A DNA stretch of 31,016 nucleotides from DATFKA01 sp042095835 (GCA_042095835.1 JBELML010000073.1:1-31016); one strand, 5' to 3'. Counted from the stretch's first letter, positions 8,933 through 16,955 are shown. Notes: generated by a model from the sequence alone, not told the origin. Numbers and translations are program-made.

Positions 8933-10135
8933 ATGAAAGCCAAGGCGCTTAAATTCAGTCTTTCTACCTTAATGTTTTTCCAGTTTTTTATCTGGAGTAC
9001 TTGGTATGTTTCGGGTGGTACTTATCTTATTGAGGTGTTGAAATTCTCTGGCAGGCAGGTAGGTCTACTATATGGGACTCTGGCGATTGCGGGCCTGATT
9101 TCTCCATTTTTTACGGGTTTGCTAGCGGATCGTTTTTTCTCTACAGAGAAACTGCTGGCCTTTTTCCATGGTTTTGGTGGGCTATTGTTGATTTCCTTGG
9201 CCTATACTACAGAATTTTGGTGGTTTTTTGGCCTTCTGCTGAGCTACACTTTTATGTACGTACCTACCATGGCCTTGTCTAATTCTATCACTTTTCACCA
9301 TATAGAAGATAGAGAGCGAGACTTTGCCTACATACGAGTGTGGGGATCATTTGGCTGGGTGATTGCGGGATTTTTGGTAAGCGCCATGCAATGGGAGGTG
9401 ACGATCTTCCCTTTTTTATTGGCGGGTAGTCTTTCGGTGGGGTTTGGGGTTTTCTGCTGGTTTTTACCTAAGACACCACCCACACAATCCAAGCAGCGCT
9501 CCTTATCCAAATTATTGGGTAGCGAAGCGAAGGTTTTGCTGCAGAATAGAGCTTTTATCGTCTTTATTATTGGTATTACTTTTATCAGAATTCCGGCCTC
9601 TTTTTATTACAGCTTTGTCAATCCCTATCTCTATGAGATCGACTTTCCCAACCCCGCGGGCAGTATGGCTTTGGGGCAAGTGGCGGAGGTTATCCTGATG
9701 CTGAGTCTACCATTCGCTATGAAAAAAGTAGGTTTGAAACCCTTATTAGTGTTTGGCATGTTTGCTTGGGGATTTCGGTATATACTCTTTGGGCAAGGAG
9801 ATTCAGGAAGCGCCTCCTGGATGATTTATCTAGCGATATTATGTCAAGGGATCACCTTTAACTACACTTCCTTGGTTGGACAAATTTATATAGATCAAAG
9901 TGTACCGGTACAATTGAGGGCTACTGCTCAAGGTTTTATTGTATTGATCACCGTTGGTTTGGGGCCTTTATTTGGTGCCTACCTCTCGGGAGCAGTAGTA
10001 GATCATTATACACTTGCAGATACTAGTCATAATTGGCGCTCGATATTTTTGGTGCCAGCGATGGTAGGTATGCTGACTGCTTTTTGGTTTTTCTTTGCCT
10101 TTCGGCCCAAAAAAAAATTAAAATCAAGCCACTAA
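8933..10135 (+). CDS. NupG-like nucleoside:H+ symporter (MFS)
   Basis: About 400 residues with roughly 12 hydrophobic segments, an inner-membrane proton-coupled nucleoside importer by family. The N-terminus resembles E. coli NupG (LMFFQFFIWSTWYVSGG against the NupG FLQFCLWGSW region). The family RxWGSxGW signature appears as YIRVWGSFGWVIAG (~residues 127-140), and SFTYMPT-type and YIDxxVP..RATAQG segments follow. The frame also allows a GTG start at 8882 (417 residues), but I prefer ATG at 8933 because the NupG-like N-terminus begins just after it. The final 12 bases overlap the end of the convergent membrane-protein gene. A role in nucleoside salvage fits the divergent dCTP deaminase gene, but substrate choice is inferred from family only. 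Confidence 0.85.
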   Translation: MKAKALKFSLSTLMFFQFFIWSTWYVSGGTYLIEVLKFSGRQVGLLYGTLAIAGLISPFFTGLLADRFFSTEKLLAFFHGFGGLLLISLAYTTEFWWFFGLLLSYTFMYVPTMALSNSITFHHIEDRERDFAYIRVWGSFGWVIAGFLVSAMQWEVTIFPFLLAGSLSVGFGVFCWFLPKTPPTQSKQRSLSKLLGSEAKVLLQNRAFIVFIIGITFIRIPASFYYSFVNPYLYEIDFPNPAGSMALGQVAEVILMLSLPFAMKKVGLKPLLVFGMFAWGFRYILFGQGDSGSASWMIYLAILCQGITFNYTSLVGQIYIDQSVPVQLRATAQGFIVLITVGLGPLFGAYLSGAVVDHYTLADTSHNWRSIFLVPAMVGMLTAFWFFFAFRPKKKLKSSH

Positions 10136-10549
10136 CTGATAATCTTGTTCTAATTCATACCTAGAAGGTCGAAAATAGAAAAACACAGAAAAGCCTATCA
10201 AAAAGAGGAAAAAGAACGTAACGTCTCCGGTGATTAAAGCTGCTACAATGGCCAGTAAATTTGCACCTTCCATCAAAGCACCGCGCAAGATCACTCTAGA
10301 TTTATAGTGCGAGAGTTTGGCTGCTTCCTCTTTCTGATCAGGAGCAGTTTCTCGTAGTTTGTTATTCATGAAATAGGCGGCACCCATGCAGGCAATAAGC
10401 GCGACGGGCACTACGTATAAAAGTTGTGGAATATCACTTTTCTCTCCACTATCTAAAAAGAAGAAGTAAGTAATGGCCGCAAATAGGATTTGCCCAGCGG
10501 CAAGAGAATAAAAGAAGATTTCTATTCTCTGATATGGATTCGCTTGCAT
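10124..10549 (-). CDS. Small membrane protein of unknown function, about four TM helices
   Basis: 141 residues. Hydrophobic segments lie at about 11-31, 41-59, 88-106 and 109-127, separated by a polar loop (NNKLRETAPDQKEEAAKLSH, ~62-81), and the tail is charged. I do not recognise a named family. The start is ATG (MQANPYQR) at 10549. The gene lies only 19 bp downstream of the POT transporter stop on the same strand, so the two are probably co-transcribed. A link to peptide uptake is possible, but nothing in the sequence proves it. Its TGA stop lies inside the 3' end of the permease gene (12-nt antisense overlap). Confidence 0.8.
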   Translation of the reverse strand: MQANPYQRIEIFFYSLAAGQILFAAITYFFFLDSGEKSDIPQLLYVVPVALIACMGAAYFMNNKLRETAPDQKEEAAKLSHYKSRVILRGALMEGANLLAIVAALITGDVTFFFLFLIGFSVFFYFRPSRYELEQDYQLVA

Positions 10550-10568
10550 ATGCTCAAGTGTTTATAGG

Positions 10569-12095
10569 CTAGTGCGCCAGCTCTCTTTCTTCATCCTCTG
10601 CTCCGTGTACTAGTCGTTTTAATGGTTTGAGTATTAAGATGAAAATAATACCAACAACAACGGTAAAACCGGTAATGCCTAAAAAGATGGTATACTCTCC
10701 GTAGTCAGAAGCAGATTCTCCGACCACCCCAGCTAGTTTATTCCCAAGACCAGTTGCGGCAAAATATACACCCATCATGAGGGAAGCATATTTCACAGGC
10801 GCTAATTTGGTGATAAAAGAAAGGGCTACTGGAGATATACACAACTCCCCAATGGTATGGAAGAAGTAAGCAAGCACTAACCAAATCATATTGGAGCTGC
10901 CTGTACTTTCGTATTCCATTGCGGCAAAGACCATATAGACGAAACCTAGGCCCATGATAATGATACCGGTCGCCATTTTGAATAAGGAACTTGCTTCTTT
11001 GTTTTTCAGCTTCCTTCTAGCCCAGATATTAGCTACTGTTGTAGCAAATAGAATAATAAAGCCAGCATTTAAACTTTGGTACATCACGGTAGGGATTTCC
11101 CATCCGAAGAGTACGCGATTCGTTTTTGATTCTGTATACAGGTTCATTAAACCTCCTGCCTGCTCAAATGCACCCCAGAAAATGATGACCATTACAAAGG
11201 ATAGGAGCAAAACCATATACCTGTCTTTCTCTACTCTAGTAGTTAAATCGGTATAAATCATCATCATCATACCCACTATAAAAGCAATAAAAATATAGAG
11301 CAAGCCGTATGCCCAACCAGAAGAATACCAACCATAAACTGAACCAATGAGTAAGCCAATGACCACCAATAAAGGTACTTGCTTGGAGGGGAGTTTGGCA
11401 AAAAGGGAAGCGATGGAAGTATCCGAATCTAATTCTTCTTTTTTGACGAGGTTACCAACGTGCGTCAGGTACTTTTGACCATAAATATATACGATCAACC
11501 CGAATACCATAGCAATACCTGCGAGACCGAAACCTGCATGCCAACCATAACTTGCTACGACCAAACCGACAATCATGGTAGCCAAGAAAGACCCCAAATT
11601 AATACCGATATAAAAGATACTAAAACCTTTATCTCTTCGGATATCTCCTTGCTGATAAAGACCACCCACCATAGTGGAGATATTGGGCTTTAACAAACCA
11701 ACTCCTGAGATGACCAGCCCTAGACCCGTATAGTAGGCCCACAAGGCATCAATAGCTAAAACACCATGGCCAAGACATAAGACAATAGCGCCAACTAAAA
11801 CAGATTTTTTCTGCCCAATATATCGATCTGCAATAATGCCGCCAGGAATAGAGGCAATGTAGACCAGCATAGTATACCAGCCATACAAGGCGATGGCTTC
11901 TTTATCAGTCCAGCCGAGGCCAGCGCCATTTTCATGGCTTGCGGTGGCTGTCATGTATAGCACCAATAGTGCACGCATCCCATAATAGGAAAAACGCTCC
12001 CACATTTCGGTTAGGAATAAAATATAAAGGCCAATTGGGTGCCCCCAAAGTTGGGGTTGATTTTCAAATCTATTGTCTAAAGTAGATGTACTCAT
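10569..12095 (-). CDS. POT/PTR family proton-dependent oligopeptide transporter
   Basis: 508 residues from ATG at 12095; a TTG at 12104 would add three residues. The hallmark proton-coupling motif ExxERFxYY is present as EMWERFSYY (residues 30-38). The MFS motif A-like GGIIADRYIGQKKS follows, then the POT loop segment FSIFYIGINLGSF. About 14 hydrophobic segments are visible, usual for bacterial DtpA/DtpT proteins. It should import di- and tripeptides across the inner membrane using the proton gradient. The small membrane-protein gene follows 19 bp downstream. Upstream lies a 299-bp region that contains the 7-bp repeat array. Confidence 0.94.
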   Translation of the reverse strand: MSTSTLDNRFENQPQLWGHPIGLYILFLTEMWERFSYYGMRALLVLYMTATASHENGAGLGWTDKEAIALYGWYTMLVYIASIPGGIIADRYIGQKKSVLVGAIVLCLGHGVLAIDALWAYYTGLGLVISGVGLLKPNISTMVGGLYQQGDIRRDKGFSIFYIGINLGSFLATMIVGLVVASYGWHAGFGLAGIAMVFGLIVYIYGQKYLTHVGNLVKKEELDSDTSIASLFAKLPSKQVPLLVVIGLLIGSVYGWYSSGWAYGLLYIFIAFIVGMMMMIYTDLTTRVEKDRYMVLLLSFVMVIIFWGAFEQAGGLMNLYTESKTNRVLFGWEIPTVMYQSLNAGFIILFATTVANIWARRKLKNKEASSLFKMATGIIIMGLGFVYMVFAAMEYESTGSSNMIWLVLAYFFHTIGELCISPVALSFITKLAPVKYASLMMGVYFAATGLGNKLAGVVGESASDYGEYTIFLGITGFTVVVGIIFILILKPLKRLVHGAEDEERELAH

Positions 12096-12394
12096 TTCCT
12101 GCAATCTGTTGTTTAATAGTATACGCTAAGGAGGTGATGCTCCATTGCTGAAAGTATAAAATAATTTTAATTTTCAACAAACGAAACATTCCATACACGC
12201 GGTAAGATAGCCCAAATTGGTAGATTTCTCCTAAAAGAGCCAACTAATATTTTGTTAAACCAAGTGCCAGGTGTCAAGTGCCAGGTGCCAGGTGTCAGGT
12301 GTCAGGTGTCAGGTCCCCCGGTCTATGACACTTGAGATATGGCACCTGATAAAAAACTCGTATATTAGCTCCAACCATTAAACCTATCTCAATC
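12096..12394. other. Divergent intergenic region carrying the 7-bp repeat array
   Basis: No gene is seen here. It separates the POT transporter (-) from the orphan protein (+). The transporter-proximal half is A/T-rich and presumably holds its promoter. The half nearest the orphan gene holds the heptamer array (12261-12316) and inverted copies of it (12327-12348). Confidence 0.6.
12261..12316 (+). repeat. Tandem array of eight 7-bp units (CARGTGY)
   Basis: In strict 7-bp phase the units read CAAGTGC, CAGGTGT, CAAGTGC, CAGGTGC, CAGGTGT, CAGGTGT, CAGGTGT and CAGGTCC. Variation is confined almost entirely to the third and seventh bases (A/G and C/T), until the last unit breaks the pattern. Eleven bases further on come two inverted units, GACACTTG (12327-12334) and GGCACCTG (12341-12348), which could pair with the array in a transcript. 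The array ends 78 nt upstream of the orphan gene start. The function is unknown. Confidence 0.85.
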
Positions 12395-13165
12395 ATGACA
12401 GATCCTAAAGACTTTGTTGCCCAATTGAAAGTGGCACCTATCCACCTTGGAGAATCTTTTTCAACCAATCGTAGTGCATTAGAAAGTGATGATTCGACAC
12501 CTGCCGATGATATCGTCGAAGGTTATATCAATAATAAGAGCATCATGTCTTTCGTAGCGGAGGTGCCTGGGCAACTACGCCAGGATGTACTAAATTCAAC
12601 GCTCATGGCGCAGCGCGTCGCCGATTTAGAATTCCCCGAAGCAGATCATATCCTTCAATGGTACGATCGCTACGTTGAAGTCCTTGCCGGTGTTGGTTGG
12701 AATCTGGAGCAAAAAGAGTTTGCTCGCTATGACTCCAACTCCAATCTATTCGAAATGGATAGTGCTGTGGTGAGTATTTTTACGGCCTTGGCTGGACAAA
12801 ATTATGCTGCGATTATTACAGAAACTCTAGATGCCCTCAAAGACCTTGGAGAAGCCAACGACAGTATCATCAAAGTTTTTGAACGCAATACCCACTCCCT
12901 AGAAAAGGGCAACTTCCAAATGGGCTTAGTGACCCATACCAACGATGCCGTATCTATGCAAGTAGGGGCCTTTATGCTCAAGAGTGAGGAGAGTATCAAT
13001 CAAATCCTTTTCTTCAAAAGTGATAGCGATAAAACAGACCTCGATTTGTATACCATTCGCTGTACCCTCAATCAGCAAGTCTATGACCAAATTCGGGAGG
13101 CCGTTTTAGAAAAGCTTGGCCGAAGTACCCGAAAGTTTATCGCAAAATTACCAGACTTGGGATGA
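12395..13165 (+). CDS. Uncharacterised 256-residue cytoplasmic protein
   Basis: I do not recognise a named domain. ATG at 12395 gives 256 residues with no signal peptide and no membrane segment. The N-terminal ~45 residues are polar. A mainly helical middle (DVLNSTLMAQRVAD, ILQWYDRYVEVLAGVGW, ~65-117) and a second helical part (~122-160) precede a beta-rich stretch (FQMGLVTHTND, VSMQVGAFMLKS, NQILFFKSDS, ~173-212) and a last helix (VYDQIREAVLEKLG). From memory this architecture resembles an unnamed family scattered across fungi and bacteria, but I could not check that. It stands alone: divergent from the peptide transporter, convergent with the universal stress gene, and bounded on both sides by related 7-bp repeat arrays. 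Confidence 0.85.
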   Translation: MTDPKDFVAQLKVAPIHLGESFSTNRSALESDDSTPADDIVEGYINNKSIMSFVAEVPGQLRQDVLNSTLMAQRVADLEFPEADHILQWYDRYVEVLAGVGWNLEQKEFARYDSNSNLFEMDSAVVSIFTALAGQNYAAIITETLDALKDLGEANDSIIKVFERNTHSLEKGNFQMGLVTHTNDAVSMQVGAFMLKSEESINQILFFKSDSDKTDLDLYTIRCTLNQQVYDQIREAVLEKLGRSTRKFIAKLPDLG

Positions 13166-13173
13166 TGCTTTGC

Positions 13174-13201
13174 TAGGTGCCATGTGCCATGTGCTATGTG
13201 T
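13174..13201 (+). repeat. Second 7-bp repeat array (YAKGTGY), four units
   Basis: In 7-bp phase the units read TAGGTGC, CATGTGC, CATGTGC and TATGTGT. They start eight bases after the stop of the orphan gene and fill most of the 63-bp convergent gap before the universal stress gene end. The unit shares the GTGY core and period of the array at 12261-12316. Confidence 0.75.
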
Positions 13202-13228
13202 GTGACTAATAAACATTACACCATTACC

Positions 13229-14038
13229 TCACTCTACCCGCCGCTCTGGCAAAACGAGCAAGGGGGTTTTGCTTTTTGAGATACTATTGAGGGTTTTGCT
13301 AGGATTGATGAATTGTAGGAGTAGATTACGTGGATGGTGAATCATAGCGATCAGGTCTGACTTGGCATCTTGGGCGAAATCTAGGATGGCGTCGATAATG
13401 TTGGCATTACCAAAATCATAGTGGATGGAATACTCGATATCTTCTAAAAAGATGGCGAGATCTAGTTGTAATCCTTCCTCTCCGGGCCCTTCATCGTGGT
13501 GGAATATTTCGACTTTAGCATTAAAGTGGCTAGCAATCACAGGTAGCGGATGTATCTGCTTGAAAGTTGTCACCTCATGGCTATCTAGGGCCCAAACGAC
13601 CTTCTCTATCTTTTTAAAAGTATAAGCTGGTGGTACCACCAATATAGGTGCCTGGTTTTGCTGGATAAGATACTTGGTTGTACTGCCCAGAAAAAATCGA
13701 TCCAAATCCACCTCACCTTTAGAACTCATAACTACGAGTTCGTAGCGCTCGGCTAGCGCGGCTAGCGTAGAGGTCGTTGTACCAGAAAGTATAAACGTCT
13801 CATAGGCAAAACTTTCTCCTACAGCTTCCTCCATTGCTTTTACTAAAGCATTAAAAGCGCCGCGTAGCTTTTGATCTGTTAATTGTTGTGCGGATTCGTA
13901 AATGCCAACCGATGGGACAATATCTGTCACATGAGCGATGTCTAAACGCGCATTCATCAGATGGGCCATTTGAGCTGCATATAGTGCCGAAGCCCTGGAA
14001 TGTTCCGAAAAGTCTGTTGGTAATAGAATCTTTTGCAT
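13229..14038 (-). CDS. Tandem-domain universal stress protein (UspA family)
   Basis: 269 residues made of two Usp domains (~1-145 and ~148-267). The first opens with the typical KILLPTDFSEHSRASALYAA strand-helix and ends with the nucleotide-binding pattern: SSKG, nine residues, then GSTTKYLI and PILVVP. This follows the G-9X-G-S/T rule of ATP-binding Usps. The second domain keeps the fold (KVVWALD, SDLIAMIHHPRN, TPLLVLP) but its nucleotide motif is degenerate, with HHPRNLLLQFINPS in place of G-9X-GS. Usps of this kind respond to energy, oxygen or redox stress. The gene lies 96 bp downstream of the thioredoxin-fold gene on the same strand, backing onto the FixL-like/CRP-fusion pair, and may be one of its targets (inference). 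Confidence 0.93.
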   Translation of the reverse strand: MQKILLPTDFSEHSRASALYAAQMAHLMNARLDIAHVTDIVPSVGIYESAQQLTDQKLRGAFNALVKAMEEAVGESFAYETFILSGTTTSTLAALAERYELVVMSSKGEVDLDRFFLGSTTKYLIQQNQAPILVVPPAYTFKKIEKVVWALDSHEVTTFKQIHPLPVIASHFNAKVEIFHHDEGPGEEGLQLDLAIFLEDIEYSIHYDFGNANIIDAILDFAQDAKSDLIAMIHHPRNLLLQFINPSKTLNSISKSKTPLLVLPERRVE

Positions 14039-14134
14039 AAACGAATATATGAAATTGACCTAGGAGATGATGCAATTAATTAGTAGATTCCTTACAAAGT
14101 AAAACGAAGAAACAAGAATATAGAAAAAGGCTTC

Positions 14135-14419
14135 CTATTTAGTTTCTTGTAGAACCGCTTTTAGCGCTGATTTAATTTGGATTACCGTAGGTACGGTATT
14201 TTGAAAAACAATACGGTTATTGATTTTTAAAGCAGGGATGCCCAAAATATCATTTTCTAAGATATGATCGATATCCTTTATTTCATGGATACTTAGCTCT
14301 AGCCCCATTTCAGCGAGTGCTTCCTCTAACCTTGCTTTTACCTCTAAGTAACGGATAGAGCCGATACCCAGCAACTCGAGCTTAATAATAGGTGATATGT
14401 TGTGAATGTTCTTAGTCAT
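14135..14419 (-). CDS. Thioredoxin-fold protein (Thioredoxin_3 / MTH895-like) lacking the CxxC motif
   Basis: From ATG at 14419 this is a 94-residue domain. It shows the pattern of small archaeal/bacterial thioredoxin-like proteins: a first strand IKLELLGIGS, a helix YLEVKARLEEALAEMG, DIDHILENDILGIPAL with the cis-proline (IPAL), and INNRIVF followed by VPTVIQIKSAL. In the family the segment after the first strand normally reads GxGCxxC. Here the CxxC position is SIRY, so both cysteines are missing and the protein should not act as a thiol-disulfide oxidoreductase. The frame continues upstream to 14539 (134 residues) with a Lys/Arg-rich extension that has no counterpart in the family, so I prefer the shorter start. 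It is divergent from the histidine kinase gene and upstream of the Usp gene on the same strand. Family call moderate; loss of cysteines is directly visible. Confidence 0.72.
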   Translation of the reverse strand: MTKNIHNISPIIKLELLGIGSIRYLEVKARLEEALAEMGLELSIHEIKDIDHILENDILGIPALKINNRIVFQNTVPTVIQIKSALKAVLQETK

Positions 14420-14584
14420 ATTTGTTTGGCGTAAAGCATTGGCATTTGACCTTCTATTGCTTTTAGCAATTTGGCGCTTTTTGAAACTAATTTTAGTGAC
14501 TTTTATCATCTTTAGGACTGACTTTTTATATTCATACAAGGATTTAAGCCTTTTTACCTTTACGACTACTTAACCACTACAACC

Positions 14585-15868
14585 TTGAATCAACAACAAC
14601 ATCAAAACGCAGAAGACGATTCCATTTTAAAAGCCGTCGTGAAAACGGCTACCGATGGAATCATAATCATCAATGACCGAGGCGTAATGGAATTGGCCAA
14701 TGAAGCCTCCGCAAAACTGTTTGGCTATGACATAAGCGAAATGGAAGGCCAGAATGTCTCTATGCTGATGCCTGAACCCAGGCGTAGTGAGCATGACCAA
14801 TATATCAGAAATTACCAACAAACTGGACAAGCGAAAATTATAGGAATCGGACGAGAGGTGATTGGAAAAAGAAAGGACGGATCGACCTTCCATCTACGTC
14901 TTAGTATTAGCGAAGTACCTGGTTTTGAACAGAAATTCACCGGGATTTTACACGATCTCACCCAAGAGAAAGCTTTTGAAAAAGAAATAAAAGACCTCAA
15001 TGCCCACCTTGAAGAAAGAGTCATTGAGCGCACTGAAGAGCTAGCAGCTGCCATTAATAAATTATTGAGTGTAAAAGATAACCTTGAACACGAAGTCCAA
15101 GAACGCATCTCTGCGGAGGAGGAGTTAATTAATAAAGAAAAAGCACTGCGCAAGGCCTTTGAAAAAGAAAAGGAATTGAATCGGCTTAAATCTCGTTTTG
15201 TATCGATGGCCTCGCATGAGTTTCGTACACCACTGAGTACCATTTTATCTTCTGCCGACCTAATTGAGGCCTATGAAAAACTGGAGCAACAAGACAAAAG
15301 GATACGGCACACCAATCGCATCAAGTCCGCGGTTTCTAACCTCACAGGTATCCTTAACGATTTCTTGTCCTTAAGTAAGCTGGAAGAGGGGAAAATCAAT
15401 TCCAAGCCGGTACAATTCAATCTGGCGGATTTCTGTAGGGAAATACTCGAAGACTTAGACGGTTTATTAAAGGCAGATCAAAAGATCAACCACTTAGATG
15501 CACCTGAAGATATAGATATCATTGTAGATAAAAAGATGCTGAAAAACATCTTATACAACCTGCTTTCTAATGCTATTAAATATTCAGACCCTGGTCAATC
15601 TATCGATTGCTCCGTCGTTTTTGAAGATAGAAACCTCAGAATTCGTATTCGAGATTACGGGATAGGTATCCCTGAGGAAGAGCAGCAACACTTATTTACA
15701 CGATTTTTCAGAGCACATAATGTAGAAAATATACAAGGTACTGGCCTCGGTCTCAATATTGTAAAAAGGTATCTAGACTTACTCAACGGCCGGATTGCCT
15801 TTGAAAGTAAAGAGGGAAAAGGAACGACCTTTACCGTTGCTATTCCAGTAGAAATAGTGCGTGACTAG
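14585..15868 (+). CDS. FixL-like PAS sensor histidine kinase
   Basis: 427 residues, soluble, with no membrane segment. The start is TTG at 14585, since the first internal ATG would cut into the PAS domain. PAS domain ~12-125: the segment around LMPEPRRSEHDQY has His70, and IIGIGR has Arg90. Both residues and their 20-residue spacing match the proximal heme His200 and distal Arg220 of Bradyrhizobium FixL. A coiled coil (~126-205) leads to the HisKA box SHEFRTPL (His211), then the N-box NLLSNAIKY (~325-333), the G1 box DYGIGI (357-362), the F-box LFTRFFRA (370-377) and the G2 box GTGLGL (385-390). It should autophosphorylate His211 and pass phosphate to the response regulator encoded 29 bp downstream. 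Oxygen sensing by heme is an inference; other PAS proteins can keep this sequence without heme. Confidence 0.92.
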   Translation: MNQQQHQNAEDDSILKAVVKTATDGIIIINDRGVMELANEASAKLFGYDISEMEGQNVSMLMPEPRRSEHDQYIRNYQQTGQAKIIGIGREVIGKRKDGSTFHLRLSISEVPGFEQKFTGILHDLTQEKAFEKEIKDLNAHLEERVIERTEELAAAINKLLSVKDNLEHEVQERISAEEELINKEKALRKAFEKEKELNRLKSRFVSMASHEFRTPLSTILSSADLIEAYEKLEQQDKRIRHTNRIKSAVSNLTGILNDFLSLSKLEEGKINSKPVQFNLADFCREILEDLDGLLKADQKINHLDAPEDIDIIVDKKMLKNILYNLLSNAIKYSDPGQSIDCSVVFEDRNLRIRIRDYGIGIPEEEQQHLFTRFFRAHNVENIQGTGLGLNIVKRYLDLLNGRIAFESKEGKGTTFTVAIPVEIVRD

Positions 15869-15897
15869 AGGTATTCAATCATTATATAACAACAGCC

Positions 15898-16947
15898 ATG
15901 GATCAAAAGAAAATTCTTATTATCGAAGACAATCAGGAAGTAAGAGAAAATCTGGAAGAAATATTAGAACTCTATGGCTATGACGTCGTCAGTGCCGAAG
16001 ATGGCAAAATCGGTGTCGACAAAGCAATAGTAGAGAAGCCTGACCTCATCTTGTGTGACGTCATGATGCCGCGACTCGATGGATTCGGGGTGCTCAATAT
16101 TTTATCACGGAAAAGTGAAACGGCAACCACACCCTTCATCTTTTTAACTGCCAAATCAGAAAAATCTGACTTTAGAAGAGGGATGAACCTGGGAGCCGAT
16201 GATTATATCACCAAACCCTTTTATAAGGATGAACTCCTCTCTGTGTTGGAGACCAGACTCAAAAAAAGTGCGCAACTCAAAAAACAGTTCGATGGCACCG
16301 CAAAGGGGCTAAGTGCTTTTATCAATGAGGCCAAAGGCTACGAAGCACTCAAAAAACTATCCAATGATCGTAAAGTCAAAAGCTTCAAGAAACGCGAATT
16401 GATCTTTGAGGAGGGCGATTTTCCTCGTTACCTTTATTTTGTTAATGCTGGCAAGGTGAAAATTTTTAAAACCAACGAGCACGGCAAAGAGTATATTCTC
16501 AATATCTGTCAACCAGGAGATTTCTTTGCCTACGTCGACTTGATCAAAGGGGATGAGCATAGCGAATCTGCGGCTGCTCTTGAAGGTACGGAGATCAGCC
16601 TTGTGCCTAAAGAAGATTTTCTCAAATTGCTACACGGTAATAGAGATGTGACCTCGCAGTTGATTAAAATGCTCGCTAAAAACATCTCCGAACAGGAAGA
16701 GCAATTATTACAATTGGCGTATAATTCGGTGCGCAAGCGTGTAGCAGATGCCGTTTTATTGCTTGGTGATAAAGAAGAAACCGAGGCAATTTCCATTTTA
16801 CGGGATGATTTAGCGCGTATTGTTGGTACAGCCAAAGAAAGTGTAATCAGGATGCTGACCGAATTCAAAAATGATGGCTATATTAACATCGTTGATGGTT
16901 CTATTAAAATACTTAATCGCAAAAAGCTGGAAAATATGCCCGGCTAA
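15898..16947 (+). CDS. Response regulator with CRP/FNR-type output (REC + cNMP-binding fold + HTH)
   Basis: 349 residues. The receiver domain (~4-122) has the acidic pair IIEDN (Glu10/Asp11), phospho-acceptor Asp54 in LILCDVMMP, Thr84 in FLTAK and Lys106 in YITKPF. A CRP-like effector fold follows (~150-250: LIFEEGDFPRYLYFVNAGKVKIF, then ICQPGDFFAYVDL), then a winged helix (~275-345). Its recognition helix TAKESVIRML keeps the Glu and Arg that contact half-sites in CRP/FNR, but has Ile where FNR has Ser. The FNR iron-sulfur cysteine cluster is absent, so sensing should come from phosphorylation by the upstream kinase. In rhizobia the receiver (FixJ) and CRP-type regulator (FixK) are separate; here they are one protein. 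The target sites are not recognisable in this window. Confidence 0.93.
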   Translation: MDQKKILIIEDNQEVRENLEEILELYGYDVVSAEDGKIGVDKAIVEKPDLILCDVMMPRLDGFGVLNILSRKSETATTPFIFLTAKSEKSDFRRGMNLGADDYITKPFYKDELLSVLETRLKKSAQLKKQFDGTAKGLSAFINEAKGYEALKKLSNDRKVKSFKKRELIFEEGDFPRYLYFVNAGKVKIFKTNEHGKEYILNICQPGDFFAYVDLIKGDEHSESAAALEGTEISLVPKEDFLKLLHGNRDVTSQLIKMLAKNISEQEEQLLQLAYNSVRKRVADAVLLLGDKEETEAISILRDDLARIVGTAKESVIRMLTEFKNDGYINIVDGSIKILNRKKLENMPG

Positions 16948-16955
16948 AACACAAT

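Noticed and set aside
12261..12316. Heptamer array considered as a CRISPR
   Set aside because: There are no spacers, the unit is seven bases, and no cas genes are present.
12395..13165. Orphan gene as an insertion-sequence or transposase product
   Set aside because: No DDE, HUH or recombinase motifs, no terminal inverted repeats and no target-site duplication are visible; only short tandem arrays flank it.
15898..16947. REC-CRP protein as a direct FNR-type iron-sulfur oxygen sensor
   Set aside because: The N-terminal cysteine cluster of FNR is missing; only one Cys is seen in the effector fold, plus one next to Asp54 in the receiver.
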